Positions 18,723 to 26,821 of a stretch of 64,000 bases of DNA are shown one piece after another (within the stretch, counting starts at the first letter, position 1; each line of letters starts with the position of its first letter). The translations under genes and the position numbers were made by a program. The notes beneath the pieces are model-generated. The model made no database searches. It saw only the letters and a list, made by a program, of their open reading frames with translations, and was not told the origin of the DNA. The stretch spans positions 37,926 to 101,925 of the forward strand of contig NZ_DASTAT010000143.1 of NCBI RefSeq assembly GCF_035712445.1, given 5' to 3'. Origin of the DNA: Oligoflexus sp. GTDB taxonomy: Bacteria; Bdellovibrionota_B; Oligoflexia; Oligoflexales; Oligoflexaceae.

Positions 18723-20291
18723 CTAGTCACGCACGCAGGCATTGACGCCAAATTTGGCGACTGCGTTCGGATAGCTGTCGCTATAGAAGATGCCGTCCAA
18801 TCCCGCGCGGAATTGCGCGTTAAAGTCACCCATGGCCGGTGCGTCCCAGTCGGTGCACCAGACGCCCGTCGCTTCATTGTTACTCAGAATGAAAGCCGGC
18901 GTCGGCGACACATCAGGATTCGCACCGATAATTTGCTCAAGCTCCTCGTCACTGGCATTCAGCATCTTCACAATGCTGGCCGCGAAGCCGCTGATGTTCC
19001 TGTCCACATAACGGGTGAAGTAAACAACCTCGTCACAACCGGCGTTGCGAAGCACAAGAGTGGGACTCAAATCAATCCATCCGCCTATCGAATAGCGGCC
19101 TTCATCCACAGGGCGAATATCGGAAAGGCTTGGTTCTGCCGGCGAAACCGAAATTATATCCTGCCAGGAGCGGGTGCCCAGGCTTTCGAAACGCTGGGTG
19201 CGCGTATCGGTGTAGCCGCGCTCATTCTCTTGAATGCGGGCCAGATCCGCCTCACGACCAAAGTAGCCCATTTTGATGTCACTGAACTGCGGTTTGAACT
19301 CATAAGCCTCGCCGCGGCGATAGCTTTCATGAGCGGCTTTATAGATGGCCACGTTTGCTGCGCCCATCAGAATGGAAGTGGACGCCAGGGCCATCATGCC
19401 TTTACCGATAGGATCCTGAATGCGATGGGGACCAGCGACATCAGCGATATTGGCTTTTCGATAGTCCGCGATCAGGGCCGTAAAATCTTTTTGGCAAGCC
19501 AGGACTTCGGAATGATTCCAATCCTTGCCGGCCAGAGCTGGAGCGCACTGCTGCAGCACGGCATCCATGTCACGCAGGGGATAATACGAACCATAGCCCG
19601 CATAGAAATCAGCGATGCGCCCCATACGCCTTCCGAGTTCCGGCCAGTTGATGAAGCCTGGAAAAAAGAAAATGCTGGTATCGGCCGCCTTCCAGCTGCC
19701 GAAGTTTTTCAGGTTTCGCTGCAGCTCCTCCAGATGGAAGGGAATGTTCTGGGAATCCTGGAAGAGTGTGATCAGGTCGGGATTGATGAGGCCGCGGAAT
19801 TCGGGCGTTCTCAAAACGGCCAAAACCTTTTGCGCGGCTGCTGCGGCATCATAGGTGATCAGTTTTTGAAAGGAGGGTTCGGCGACCAGGGTCTGCAGAT
19901 CCTTGACAGCCTGGATCGTAAACAGCAGCGCCTGGACTTCTTCGGTATTCTTATAGGCATCGACATAGCCCATGATGGATTTGACAAGAAACGCCAGACG
20001 CTGACGTTTTTCTTCCCGACTGCAGCTTCTGCCTTCACACTGTTCGAGCAAAGGATTCAATTGCATGGATTCATAAATAAAGCTGGTGATGCTGCCTGAG
20101 CTTCCACCGGCGATCCCATCGAAAGCAGGATAGGAATCGTGGTAGCGGCCTATGGCGCCGAAATGAGCCAAAATCCGGTCGCCGTTCCCTCGCACCGCGG
20201 CACAGGTTTTCACGGCTTCATCGTTGCCATAAGCAGCCAAAGGGCTGACCGAAATCAAAAGACCAAGAGTGACCAGGAGTGTGCGAAACAT
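18723..20291 (-). CDS. Exported patatin-like protein with a possibly degenerate dyad
   Basis: The start at 20291 has GGAG 6 nt upstream and opens a signal peptide (MFRTLLVTLGLLISVSPLAA). 522 residues. The N-terminal part matches the patatin core: an oxyanion-type segment (AAVRGNGDRILAHFGAIGRY) and the nucleophile elbow GIAGGSSGS. Near the C-terminus the segment GGWIDLSPTLVLRNAGCDEV resembles the second patatin motif, but the position of the catalytic Asp of DGG appears to be Ile. It may be a phospholipase-like esterase with an altered dyad or a non-catalytic relative. Alignment by eye only. Confidence 0.6.
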   Translation of the reverse strand: MFRTLLVTLGLLISVSPLAAYGNDEAVKTCAAVRGNGDRILAHFGAIGRYHDSYPAFDGIAGGSSGSITSFIYESMQLNPLLEQCEGRSCSREEKRQRLAFLVKSIMGYVDAYKNTEEVQALLFTIQAVKDLQTLVAEPSFQKLITYDAAAAAQKVLAVLRTPEFRGLINPDLITLFQDSQNIPFHLEELQRNLKNFGSWKAADTSIFFFPGFINWPELGRRMGRIADFYAGYGSYYPLRDMDAVLQQCAPALAGKDWNHSEVLACQKDFTALIADYRKANIADVAGPHRIQDPIGKGMMALASTSILMGAANVAIYKAAHESYRRGEAYEFKPQFSDIKMGYFGREADLARIQENERGYTDTRTQRFESLGTRSWQDIISVSPAEPSLSDIRPVDEGRYSIGGWIDLSPTLVLRNAGCDEVVYFTRYVDRNISGFAASIVKMLNASDEELEQIIGANPDVSPTPAFILSNNEATGVWCTDWDAPAMGDFNAQFRAGLDGIFYSDSYPNAVAKFGVNACVRD

Positions 20292-20429
20292 GGAAATCTC
20301 CAAGGAGACAAAGAGGTCGTTACGTGTTTGCGAACGACCCCTTTGTTAACGCACTTTCCTTAGTCAATCAATGTGACATATCTGATGAAGTGTCATAAGA
20401 AAGGATGATGGGATGAGCGCAATCCCGGT

Positions 20430-21791
20430 TTATTTCGCGCGATAGACCCGCTTGCCAGCGACATAAGTTTCAACGACGTTGCGATCGTCACCCAGGGTCA
20501 GAAGGACGAAGAGTTTTTCCTGAAGGGTCTTGCTGTTCTTATTCCTGAGTTTGGACAACGGCGTCGCGCCCCAGTTCATCACCACGAAATCGGCCTCGTT
20601 GCCGGTTTTGAAACTGCCGATCTTGTCGTCAAGTCCCAGCGCCTGGGCACCGCCAAGCGTGGCGAGATAAAAGCTTTGCAGCGACGAGAGTTTCTGCCCC
20701 TGAAGCTGAACGACCTTATAGGCTTCATTCATCGTCTGCAGCATCGAAAAGCTGGTACCGGCACCAACATCCGTGCCCATGCCGACGCGAATGCCCTTAT
20801 CCAAGGCCGGCAGCAGTTTGAAAAGGCCGCTGCCCAAAAAGAGATTCGAAGTGGGACAGAAGGCGATGCTGGAGCGTGTGGCTGCGATGCGATCGAATTC
20901 AGAATCAGTCAGGTGCACGCCATGGGCAAACACGGAGTGTTCACCAGCCAAACCATAGTGCTCATAAACATCGAAATAACCGCTGCGCTCAGGAAACAAG
21001 GACTTCACCCATTCCACTTCGCTCGGATTCTCCGAGACGTGGGTATGAACGTAGGTCGTAGGAAACTCGGCCTTGAGCCGTCCGGCAGCAGCCAGCTGCT
21101 CAGGTGTGGACGTCGGTGCGAAGCGTGGCGTGATCGCATAAAGAAGCCGGTTTTTGCCGTGCCATTTCTGAATGAGCGCCTTGCTTTCCGCATACGATGT
21201 CTCGGCAGTATCGACCAGATAATCCGGTGCGTTGCGATCCATCATCACCTTGCCGCCGATCAGCCTCATATTGAAGCGGCTGGCCTCGTCGAAGAGAGCG
21301 TCCACTGATTCAGGATGCACGGTGCCGAAGACCAGGGCCGAGGTGGTGCCGTTGCGCAGGAGCTGGTCTATAAAGAAGCGGGACTGCTTGCGCGCGTAAT
21401 CGTAGTCCTTGTACTTTCTTTCGGTGGGAAAAGTATAAGTGTTCAGCCACTGCAGCAGCTGCTCGCCATAGGCGGCGATCATTTCCGTCTGGGGATAATG
21501 AACGTGAGTGTCCACGAAGCCAGGCACGATCAGACGACCGGAATAATCAACCCACTCGGCATCGCGGAACTTTTTCGCGATTTCACTGTGAGGCCCGACG
21601 TCCCGCACACTCCCGTTGTCGATGACCAGGGCCCCATCCTGGAAATACTGATAGGCCTGCTCCCCTAGGCGGGCGGGATCGCCAGTGAAATGCAGGATAG
21701 ATGCCCGATAGGCTTTGACTTCGGCCAGGGCCTGGCTGGCAGACACAAGGCTCAAACCGATCCAGAGACTCATCCAAAACTTGAGACGCAT
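20430..21791 (-). CDS. guaD: Guanine deaminase with signal peptide
   Basis: 453 residues; GAGGA 4 nt upstream of ATG. An amidohydrolase-fold zinc enzyme converting guanine to xanthine and ammonia. Metal and substrate motifs are intact: PGFVDTHVHYPQ, THVSENPSEVEWV, FAHGVHLTD and the late MGTDVGAG. The first 24 residues (MRLKFWMSLWIG then VSASQALA) form a Sec signal, which known guanine deaminases lack, so this copy should work in the periplasm or outside. That fits scavenging of released nucleobases next to exported PhoD. Signal cleavage is inferred. Confidence 0.9.
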   Translation of the reverse strand: MRLKFWMSLWIGLSLVSASQALAEVKAYRASILHFTGDPARLGEQAYQYFQDGALVIDNGSVRDVGPHSEIAKKFRDAEWVDYSGRLIVPGFVDTHVHYPQTEMIAAYGEQLLQWLNTYTFPTERKYKDYDYARKQSRFFIDQLLRNGTTSALVFGTVHPESVDALFDEASRFNMRLIGGKVMMDRNAPDYLVDTAETSYAESKALIQKWHGKNRLLYAITPRFAPTSTPEQLAAAGRLKAEFPTTYVHTHVSENPSEVEWVKSLFPERSGYFDVYEHYGLAGEHSVFAHGVHLTDSEFDRIAATRSSIAFCPTSNLFLGSGLFKLLPALDKGIRVGMGTDVGAGTSFSMLQTMNEAYKVVQLQGQKLSSLQSFYLATLGGAQALGLDDKIGSFKTGNEADFVVMNWGATPLSKLRNKNSKTLQEKLFVLLTLGDDRNVVETYVAGKRVYRAK

Positions 21792-21996
21792 GAAGTCCTC
21801 ACTTGAAAAAAATGAAGTAATTTTAAGCGGAGGTTTTTAGCGGTAGGGATGGATGGAAACGCCCTCCCCAATGCTGTCGAGACCTTGCGGCTGATGACAT
21901 TGAGAAGTAAAAACCTACAAAAGCGGCGAATCCTAACATAAGTGCGATTCATGCACAATGGGGTGGATTATGGGGGATACCAGGCGGTTCACTTTC

Positions 21997-22051
21997 GCCA
22001 CTGAAAGGTGGCTGGCCCCTGCGAACCCAAGGGATGGATTCGGCAGGGGCC
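21997..22051 (-). terminator. Tandem hairpins downstream of phoD
   Basis: A perfect 9-bp stem GGCCCCTGC/GCAGGGGCC (22014-22022 and 22043-22051, 20-nt loop) is followed on the minus strand by a second stem GCCAC/GTGGC (21997-22012). They begin 22 nt after the phoD stop. There is no U-tract, so this may be a stabilising or Rho-assisted end rather than a classical terminator. Confidence 0.5.
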
Positions 22052-22073
22052 GGCTGGGTCTGGGGATCCTGGC

Positions 22074-23828
22074 TTAAATCTTAAGATTTTCGAATTTCAG
22101 CTGGGCCGGATAGTAGCGCTGGAAGCGGACCAGTTTCTTGCCGGCTTCGCGAGCGGTCGGCGCATCCTTATTGATGTGATACACTTTCCACTCAGCTTTG
22201 TCCTTATCCATGGCGACCACGGTGTATCCATAGTAAATCGCCCCGAAGCTCGTGAAGTGTGGATTCACGAGTTTCAACTTGTCATCAAAGATGCGCTCTG
22301 CCAGCCAGCCTTTGGTATAGTTGGAACCCACGAATTCATAAACGCGATCCAAAAAGGATTTCTTGCCCTGAGGGGCTGCCTTGGCTGTCAGCTGCAGGCC
22401 AAGGGCAAAGTTCGCGGAGGTAACGGATGGCGTCATGAGTTCAAAGCCCACAACGTTATCCGTATCCTTGTTGCCCGGCTTATTGTAATCAATCTTCACG
22501 AACGAGCTGATATAGGTGTGCAGATCGCCGGTCAGGACGAAGAGATTCTTGACCCCCTTGTTTTTCAGCTCCTGAAGGACCTTCTGCCGTTCACCGCGGT
22601 AGCCGTCCCAGGCGTCATATCCGGCCAGGAGAGTCAGGGTTTTCTGAGAAATCCTTTCCAAAACTCCAAACTGGGAAAGAAGGGTCTGGTTGCCCCAGAG
22701 CTTCCAGTGCGCCTTGGATTGGGCCATCCCATCGATCAGCCAGCTGCGCTGCTCGGTTCCCAGCATGGTGTGACTGGTGGGATTCTCGGTCGGTTCCGAT
22801 GAGGCATCGACCATGCTTTCCACCTGAGGCGTACGATAGGTCCGCGTGTCAGTCATGAAGAGTTCAGCGAGGTTGCCGAACTGGAATTTACGGTAGATTT
22901 TAAGGAAAGCGAAAGGATGCGTGGCGTTCTCATCGAGCTGCACGCGGGCCGGAACGAACTCCGTCCAGGCTTTCTGGGCTGAGATCTTCAATCCGTTGCG
23001 CACCGGGGCCTCCGCTGCGGCGAAGGGATGATTGTCATCCACCTTGAGGGCGTCTTCCAGATAGTCCCAGCTCGCATCGTTCGCCGTCTCATGATCATCG
23101 GTGGTGATGATCCAGGTATGGTTTTCCATGGCGCGCTGCAGGCTACGATCGTTCCTGTAGGTTTTATAGATGGTCCGGTAATCGTCAAGACTGAGTGCCA
23201 CATCATTCGCAATCGGCACGCGGCGCGTATGCGATTCGAGATCGGGATACTGCGCATATTCATAAACGAAGTCGCCGACGTGAACGACGAAGTCCAGATC
23301 CTCATCGGCCAGTGCATCAAAAGCGTGGAAGTAGCCCGAGGAATAATCCTGGCAGGTGATCAAAGCATATTTCAGTTTATCGACGTTTTGATCCAAGCCA
23401 GGCGCGGTTTTACACCGGCCCGTGCGGCTGCTGACACCGCGGTAGATGAAGCGATAATAGTAGCGGGTCGCGGGCTGAAGACGCGCCTCGGGTTTTTCAT
23501 CCAGATCCACTTTCACAGTGTAATCATACTGCGCGTCCAGATGAGTGCCCGCGACCGTCCCCATATAAAGGACTTCCTGGAACAGAGCGTCCAAGGAGAT
23601 CTGGAAGTAAAGCGGTTCGGACCCATCCACGATCACTTCGGGGTTCAGTCGGGTCCAAAGGATCACGCCCTGCGGCGTGGGATCACCTGAAGCCACGGAC
23701 TGTGGAAAATAGCGGTCGGCTTCAACACTCGATGTTCCGGCCAGCAGGGTTTCCGAAAGGCTGATCGCATAGGGAGCCGTGAAGGCAAAGCCAAGGCTTT
23801 TGATAAAATTGCGGCGATGAAGTGTCAT
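22074..23828 (-). CDS. phoD: Alkaline phosphatase D (PhoD family), Tat-exported
   Basis: The start at 23828 has AGGA 8 nt upstream and leaves a twin-arginine signal, RRNFIKSLGFAF. About 584 residues: a PhoD-like N-terminal domain with the typical SVASGDPTPQGVILWTR segment, then a metallophosphoesterase domain with VVHVGDFVYEY, TTDDHETAND, and late GDLHTYISS. These calcium/iron phosphodiesterases release phosphate from nucleotides, teichoic acids or phospholipids outside the cell. Likely phosphate-starvation controlled, but no clear Pho box was seen. Confidence 0.95.
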   Translation of the reverse strand: MTLHRRNFIKSLGFAFTAPYAISLSETLLAGTSSVEADRYFPQSVASGDPTPQGVILWTRLNPEVIVDGSEPLYFQISLDALFQEVLYMGTVAGTHLDAQYDYTVKVDLDEKPEARLQPATRYYYRFIYRGVSSRTGRCKTAPGLDQNVDKLKYALITCQDYSSGYFHAFDALADEDLDFVVHVGDFVYEYAQYPDLESHTRRVPIANDVALSLDDYRTIYKTYRNDRSLQRAMENHTWIITTDDHETANDASWDYLEDALKVDDNHPFAAAEAPVRNGLKISAQKAWTEFVPARVQLDENATHPFAFLKIYRKFQFGNLAELFMTDTRTYRTPQVESMVDASSEPTENPTSHTMLGTEQRSWLIDGMAQSKAHWKLWGNQTLLSQFGVLERISQKTLTLLAGYDAWDGYRGERQKVLQELKNKGVKNLFVLTGDLHTYISSFVKIDYNKPGNKDTDNVVGFELMTPSVTSANFALGLQLTAKAAPQGKKSFLDRVYEFVGSNYTKGWLAERIFDDKLKLVNPHFTSFGAIYYGYTVVAMDKDKAEWKVYHINKDAPTAREAGKKLVRFQRYYPAQLKFENLKI

Positions 23829-24273
23829 GAAGGGTTCCTCTAAAAATGCATGCGGGTTCCCTACCATTACCGGCTATGTCATTCAAGGTAGAAACGCATC
23901 CTTCCGGGGAACTTGATTACCTTTGCGGCTTTCATAGCTTTGTCTTCACCGCAATTTTCTGCGCGTCGGCAAGAAGCGCCGCCGTCACAGCTCTGGCGAT
24001 CAACTCCATCTGTATCCTGAATGTGGGACGGATATGGCCAGCAGCAATCAGGAAAGCGCGGCCACTCGCGTCAGAAAAATCTGACCACCGTCTTTGTTAC
24101 GCCGAATGCCTTGCGGCTTTCAATGCGACCCGCTTTCTCCGTAAATCCGTGACGGGCGACAGACAATGTCTGGACAGCCCCCAAAGCGGCCAAAGGATTC
24201 ACCGGCCCATATATTGCAGCTCTATTCGCAATCGGGCTGGTCCCGGCTTTCCTTCCACGCTCAGGTGTATGCC
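23829..24273. other. Long intergenic region upstream of the PKS operon
   Basis: 445 bases between divergent phoD and the type III PKS gene. A plus-strand frame running through it has no family similarity and looks spurious. It contains a 13-bp palindrome (24160-24172) and must hold both promoters. Confidence 0.45.
24160..24172. promoter_or_regulatory. 13-bp palindrome upstream of the PKS operon
   Basis: CAGACA-A-TGTCTG, a perfect inverted repeat about 100 bp before the PKS start codon; a plausible dimer-binding operator. Confidence 0.35.
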
Positions 24274-25608
24274 ATGATTTATCTTAATCGTATTGTACCC
24301 GTCGCCGCTCCTTATTGCATCGAACAAAAAGACGCCATCAGCTGGCTGATGAAAGCGTTGCAGCGGACAGCCGAGGGTCAAGGGGAAAGCGCCACGAGAC
24401 ACGGCCGCGCGCTGCAGCTTTACGAACGTTTTCTGAGCAACGGCAGTATCGGTTGCCGTCGATCCGTCCTGAGCGACTATAATCACACCGACTGGAACAG
24501 CATGGTGCTTTTTAAAGACGATCGTCGCGTGGATGGAACAGCGACACCTTGGATGTCACCGCCTCTGGAAAAGCGTATGCACCTGTTCGCTCAGGAAGCG
24601 ATGATCATGGCCCGCGCGGCTTTTGCTGAGTCCTCGGTCGCACCTTCTTACCTGATCGAGGTATCCTGCACAGGTTACGACGCGCCTTACACCGCCCAAA
24701 AACTTTTGTTGGAAAAAGGCTGGCAGAATCAGACTCGACTTCTGAAGCTCGGGCATATGGGATGCTATGCATCGGTTCCCGCGTTGAATCTGGCGGCCGA
24801 ACTCCTACGGAGTCAATCGACGGGTGAGCGTCCGGCGACGGGTGAGCGTGCGGCGGAGGACGAGCGTGCGGCGACGAACGAGCGTGCGGCGACGAACGAG
24901 CTTGCGGCGCAATACGGAGGTTCATCTCACAACGAGCGTCCGTCTCACAACGAGCGTCCGTCTCACAACGAGCGTCACGCGCAATATGTGCGTCCGGCAC
25001 AAAACACACGACAGTCAGGCATTGACCGTCCCGTCAGCATTTTCTCCGTGGAATTCTGCAGTCTCCATCTTGCACCGACAGCCACGGAAGCCGACCAGAT
25101 CGTAGCCAATATTCTGTTCGCGGACGGCGCCGCGCGCCTCGATCTCAGCCACTCGCGTTCCCCGCAGAGTCTCGCATTTTTGGATCATGCCGAAACTTTA
25201 ATTCCCGAATCTGCGGACTGCATGACCTGGACGCCCGGCGACTCACACTTTCGCATGGTGCTCAGTAAAAAAGTAGGCTTGAAAATCCGCGACGTGCTGC
25301 GCGATCAGGTCAGCCAATTTCTGGATCGGCACGGACTCCGAATTCAGGACATTGACCGCTTCGCCGTGCATCCCGGCGGCCCCTTGATCATTGAAACCGT
25401 TCAGAAGACCCTTGCCTTGGACGATGAAGCTGTTCGCCACAGCAAAGCCATCCTGCAGCAATACGGAAATATGTCGTCGAGCACGCTGCCGCATATCTGG
25501 GCCTCCATGCAGGCCGATGCCCGGGTGAAAGCGGGCGAACGCATCGTATCGCTAGCCTTTGGCCCAGGTCTGACGCTGATGATGAATCTTCTGGCCAAGG
25601 ATATTTAA
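24274..25608 (+). CDS. Type III polyketide synthase with an in-frame 18-bp repeat insert
   Basis: 444 residues from ATG 24274, chosen because homologous sequence begins there; an in-frame start at 24166 would add an unlikely extension. It is a chalcone/stilbene synthase-fold ketosynthase that extends acyl-CoA with malonyl-CoA, giving alkylresorcinols or alkylpyrones in bacteria. The catalytic triad is complete: Cys164 (GHMGCYA), His366 (VHPGGP), Asn399 (YGNMSSS). Residues 185-244 are a tandem hexapeptide array (ERPATG, ERAATN, ERPSHN types) inserted between the nucleophile helix and the strand leading to VEFCSLHL. Bacterial relatives lack this and are about 350-380 residues long. It leads a three-gene operon. 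Confidence 0.92.
   Translation: MIYLNRIVPVAAPYCIEQKDAISWLMKALQRTAEGQGESATRHGRALQLYERFLSNGSIGCRRSVLSDYNHTDWNSMVLFKDDRRVDGTATPWMSPPLEKRMHLFAQEAMIMARAAFAESSVAPSYLIEVSCTGYDAPYTAQKLLLEKGWQNQTRLLKLGHMGCYASVPALNLAAELLRSQSTGERPATGERAAEDERAATNERAATNELAAQYGGSSHNERPSHNERPSHNERHAQYVRPAQNTRQSGIDRPVSIFSVEFCSLHLAPTATEADQIVANILFADGAARLDLSHSRSPQSLAFLDHAETLIPESADCMTWTPGDSHFRMVLSKKVGLKIRDVLRDQVSQFLDRHGLRIQDIDRFAVHPGGPLIIETVQKTLALDDEAVRHSKAILQQYGNMSSSTLPHIWASMQADARVKAGERIVSLAFGPGLTLMMNLLAKDI
24826..25005 (+). repeat. Coding minisatellite, ten 18-bp units
   Basis: Ten contiguous 18-bp units, starting at 24826, 24844, 24862 and so on. Units 3 and 4 are identical (GAGCGTGCGGCGACGAAC), as are 7 and 8 (GAGCGTCCGTCTCACAAC); the others diverge. 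A degenerate half-unit precedes at about 24808. Each unit encodes six residues, so the PKS frame survives changes in copy number. Confidence 0.95.
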
Positions 25609-25617
25609 GGAGCGGGC

Positions 25618-26130
25618 ATGGTCGCTTTTCTCAGCATCCTCCTCCTAATCCTCACCGCTCTGCAGGGTCTGATCATGACCATAGATGAATTCATCTTTCA
25701 CAAGCGGCGCGGTCTTCCCGCTTTCGAACGCTGGGGGCATGTGGCTGATACCAGCCTTTTCTTCCTCGCCGTTCTGCTGCCGGCCCTGGCGGCTCCGACC
25801 CCGCTCTGGCTCGGAGTTTATGCGTTCTTGGCCATCGCCTCCTGTCTTTTCATTACCAAGGACGAATGGATCCACGCCTCGGCGTGCAGCGGCGCTGAAC
25901 AATGGTGTCATGCGCTGCTTTTCGTTCTGCATGGTCCCATTCTTCTGACCGCCGGCCTCGTCTGGTTTCTAGCACCGCACCACTTCGCCTTGAAAATGCT
26001 GCCGCCTATCGTCTTGATATGGGGCCTTTATCAACACCTCTACTGGAATGTTTATCATGAGCGCAAACACTCTGAATCCAGCCGTGAACAACCAGTTTTA
26101 CGACGAGCTGGGCGAACGCTGGTACAATGA
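25618..26130 (+). CDS. Small integral membrane protein of the PKS operon
   Basis: 170 residues; AAGGAG 5 nt before ATG and 9 nt after the PKS stop. About five hydrophobic segments interrupted by a charged MTIDEFIFHKRRGLPAFERW loop and a conserved-looking TKDEWIHAS loop. Family not recognised. Its position between PKS and methyltransferase implies a role in making, modifying or placing a membrane-resident polyketide lipid. The 3' end overlaps the methyltransferase gene in another frame by about 70 nt, so the last 25 residues may be poorly conserved. Confidence 0.75.
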   Translation: MVAFLSILLLILTALQGLIMTIDEFIFHKRRGLPAFERWGHVADTSLFFLAVLLPALAAPTPLWLGVYAFLAIASCLFITKDEWIHASACSGAEQWCHALLFVLHGPILLTAGLVWFLAPHHFALKMLPPIVLIWGLYQHLYWNVYHERKHSESSREQPVLRRAGRTLVQ

Positions 26131-26821
26131 TGATGAGCACATCATCGCCCTTCTGCGAGCGGAATCGCGTTTAAAACTCGACTATGTTCGAAAGATCCTG
26201 AGCACGCATCGCAGCGGACCGGGCGCCCGCATTCTGGATATCGGCTGCGGCGCAGGCTTTCTCTCCAACGACCTTGCCACCGACGGCTATGCCGTGACGG
26301 GCGTGGATCAATCCGTGGGTTCCCTGTCAGTGGCCGAGCGGCACGCACCGTCAGGAACATCCGTGAATTATAGGCCTGCGGATGCCTATGCGCTGCCTTT
26401 TCCAGCTGCCTCCTTTGATGCGGTCCTCATGATGGATTTTTTGGAGCATGTGGATGAACCCGGGCGGGCGATCGCCGAAGCGTCACGAGTTCTGAAGCCA
26501 CAGGGGCTATTGATTTTTTACACCTTCAACCGCACCTTGCCTTCGAAATTCCTGGCGATTGATGCCGTGCAACTCATCGCCCGCGATTGTCCCAAACATT
26601 TTCACGTCTGGCATCTTTTCATCAAGCCTCAGGAACTGAAAGAGATGGCGGCACGGGCCGGGCTGAGTGTGATGGGCTTTCAGGGCCTGCGCCCGCGTTT
26701 TCTGGAATGGCCGTTCTGGTCGTCTCTTCTGAAAAGGCGCGTGCATCCTGAATTTTCATTCCAATTCACAAAACGCCTGACTTTGGGCTACATGGGTTAT
26801 GCGCTTAAAGAGCCCCACTGA
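26057..26821 (+). CDS. UbiG-like SAM methyltransferase of the PKS operon
   Basis: About 254 residues from ATG 26057; an ATG at 26048 is an alternative. Motif I ILDIGCGAGFLSNDLA, the acidic VTGVDQS and a post-II MMDFLEHVDEP are typical of UbiG-like O-methyltransferases, which methylate phenolic lipids such as ubiquinone precursors. An alkylresorcinol or related phenolic made by the PKS is therefore a natural substrate. The gene starts inside the membrane protein gene and ends overlapping the convergent kinase gene by 25 nt. Confidence 0.85.
   Translation: MSANTLNPAVNNQFYDELGERWYNDDEHIIALLRAESRLKLDYVRKILSTHRSGPGARILDIGCGAGFLSNDLATDGYAVTGVDQSVGSLSVAERHAPSGTSVNYRPADAYALPFPAASFDAVLMMDFLEHVDEPGRAIAEASRVLKPQGLLIFYTFNRTLPSKFLAIDAVQLIARDCPKHFHVWHLFIKPQELKEMAARAGLSVMGFQGLRPRFLEWPFWSSLLKRRVHPEFSFQFTKRLTLGYMGYALKEPH

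Noticed and set aside
23846-24277. 143-residue plus-strand frame before the PKS
   Set aside because: No homology, no ribosome site, odd composition; likely promoter DNA.
24826-25005. Possible CRISPR or mobile repeat
   Set aside because: 18-bp units without spacers, in frame within a conserved gene.
24605-25009. Long minus-strand frame with repeated CETDAR and ARSSPH units
   Set aside because: It is the antisense reading of the 18-bp repeats in the PKS gene; any frame through an 18-bp array stays open and periodic.
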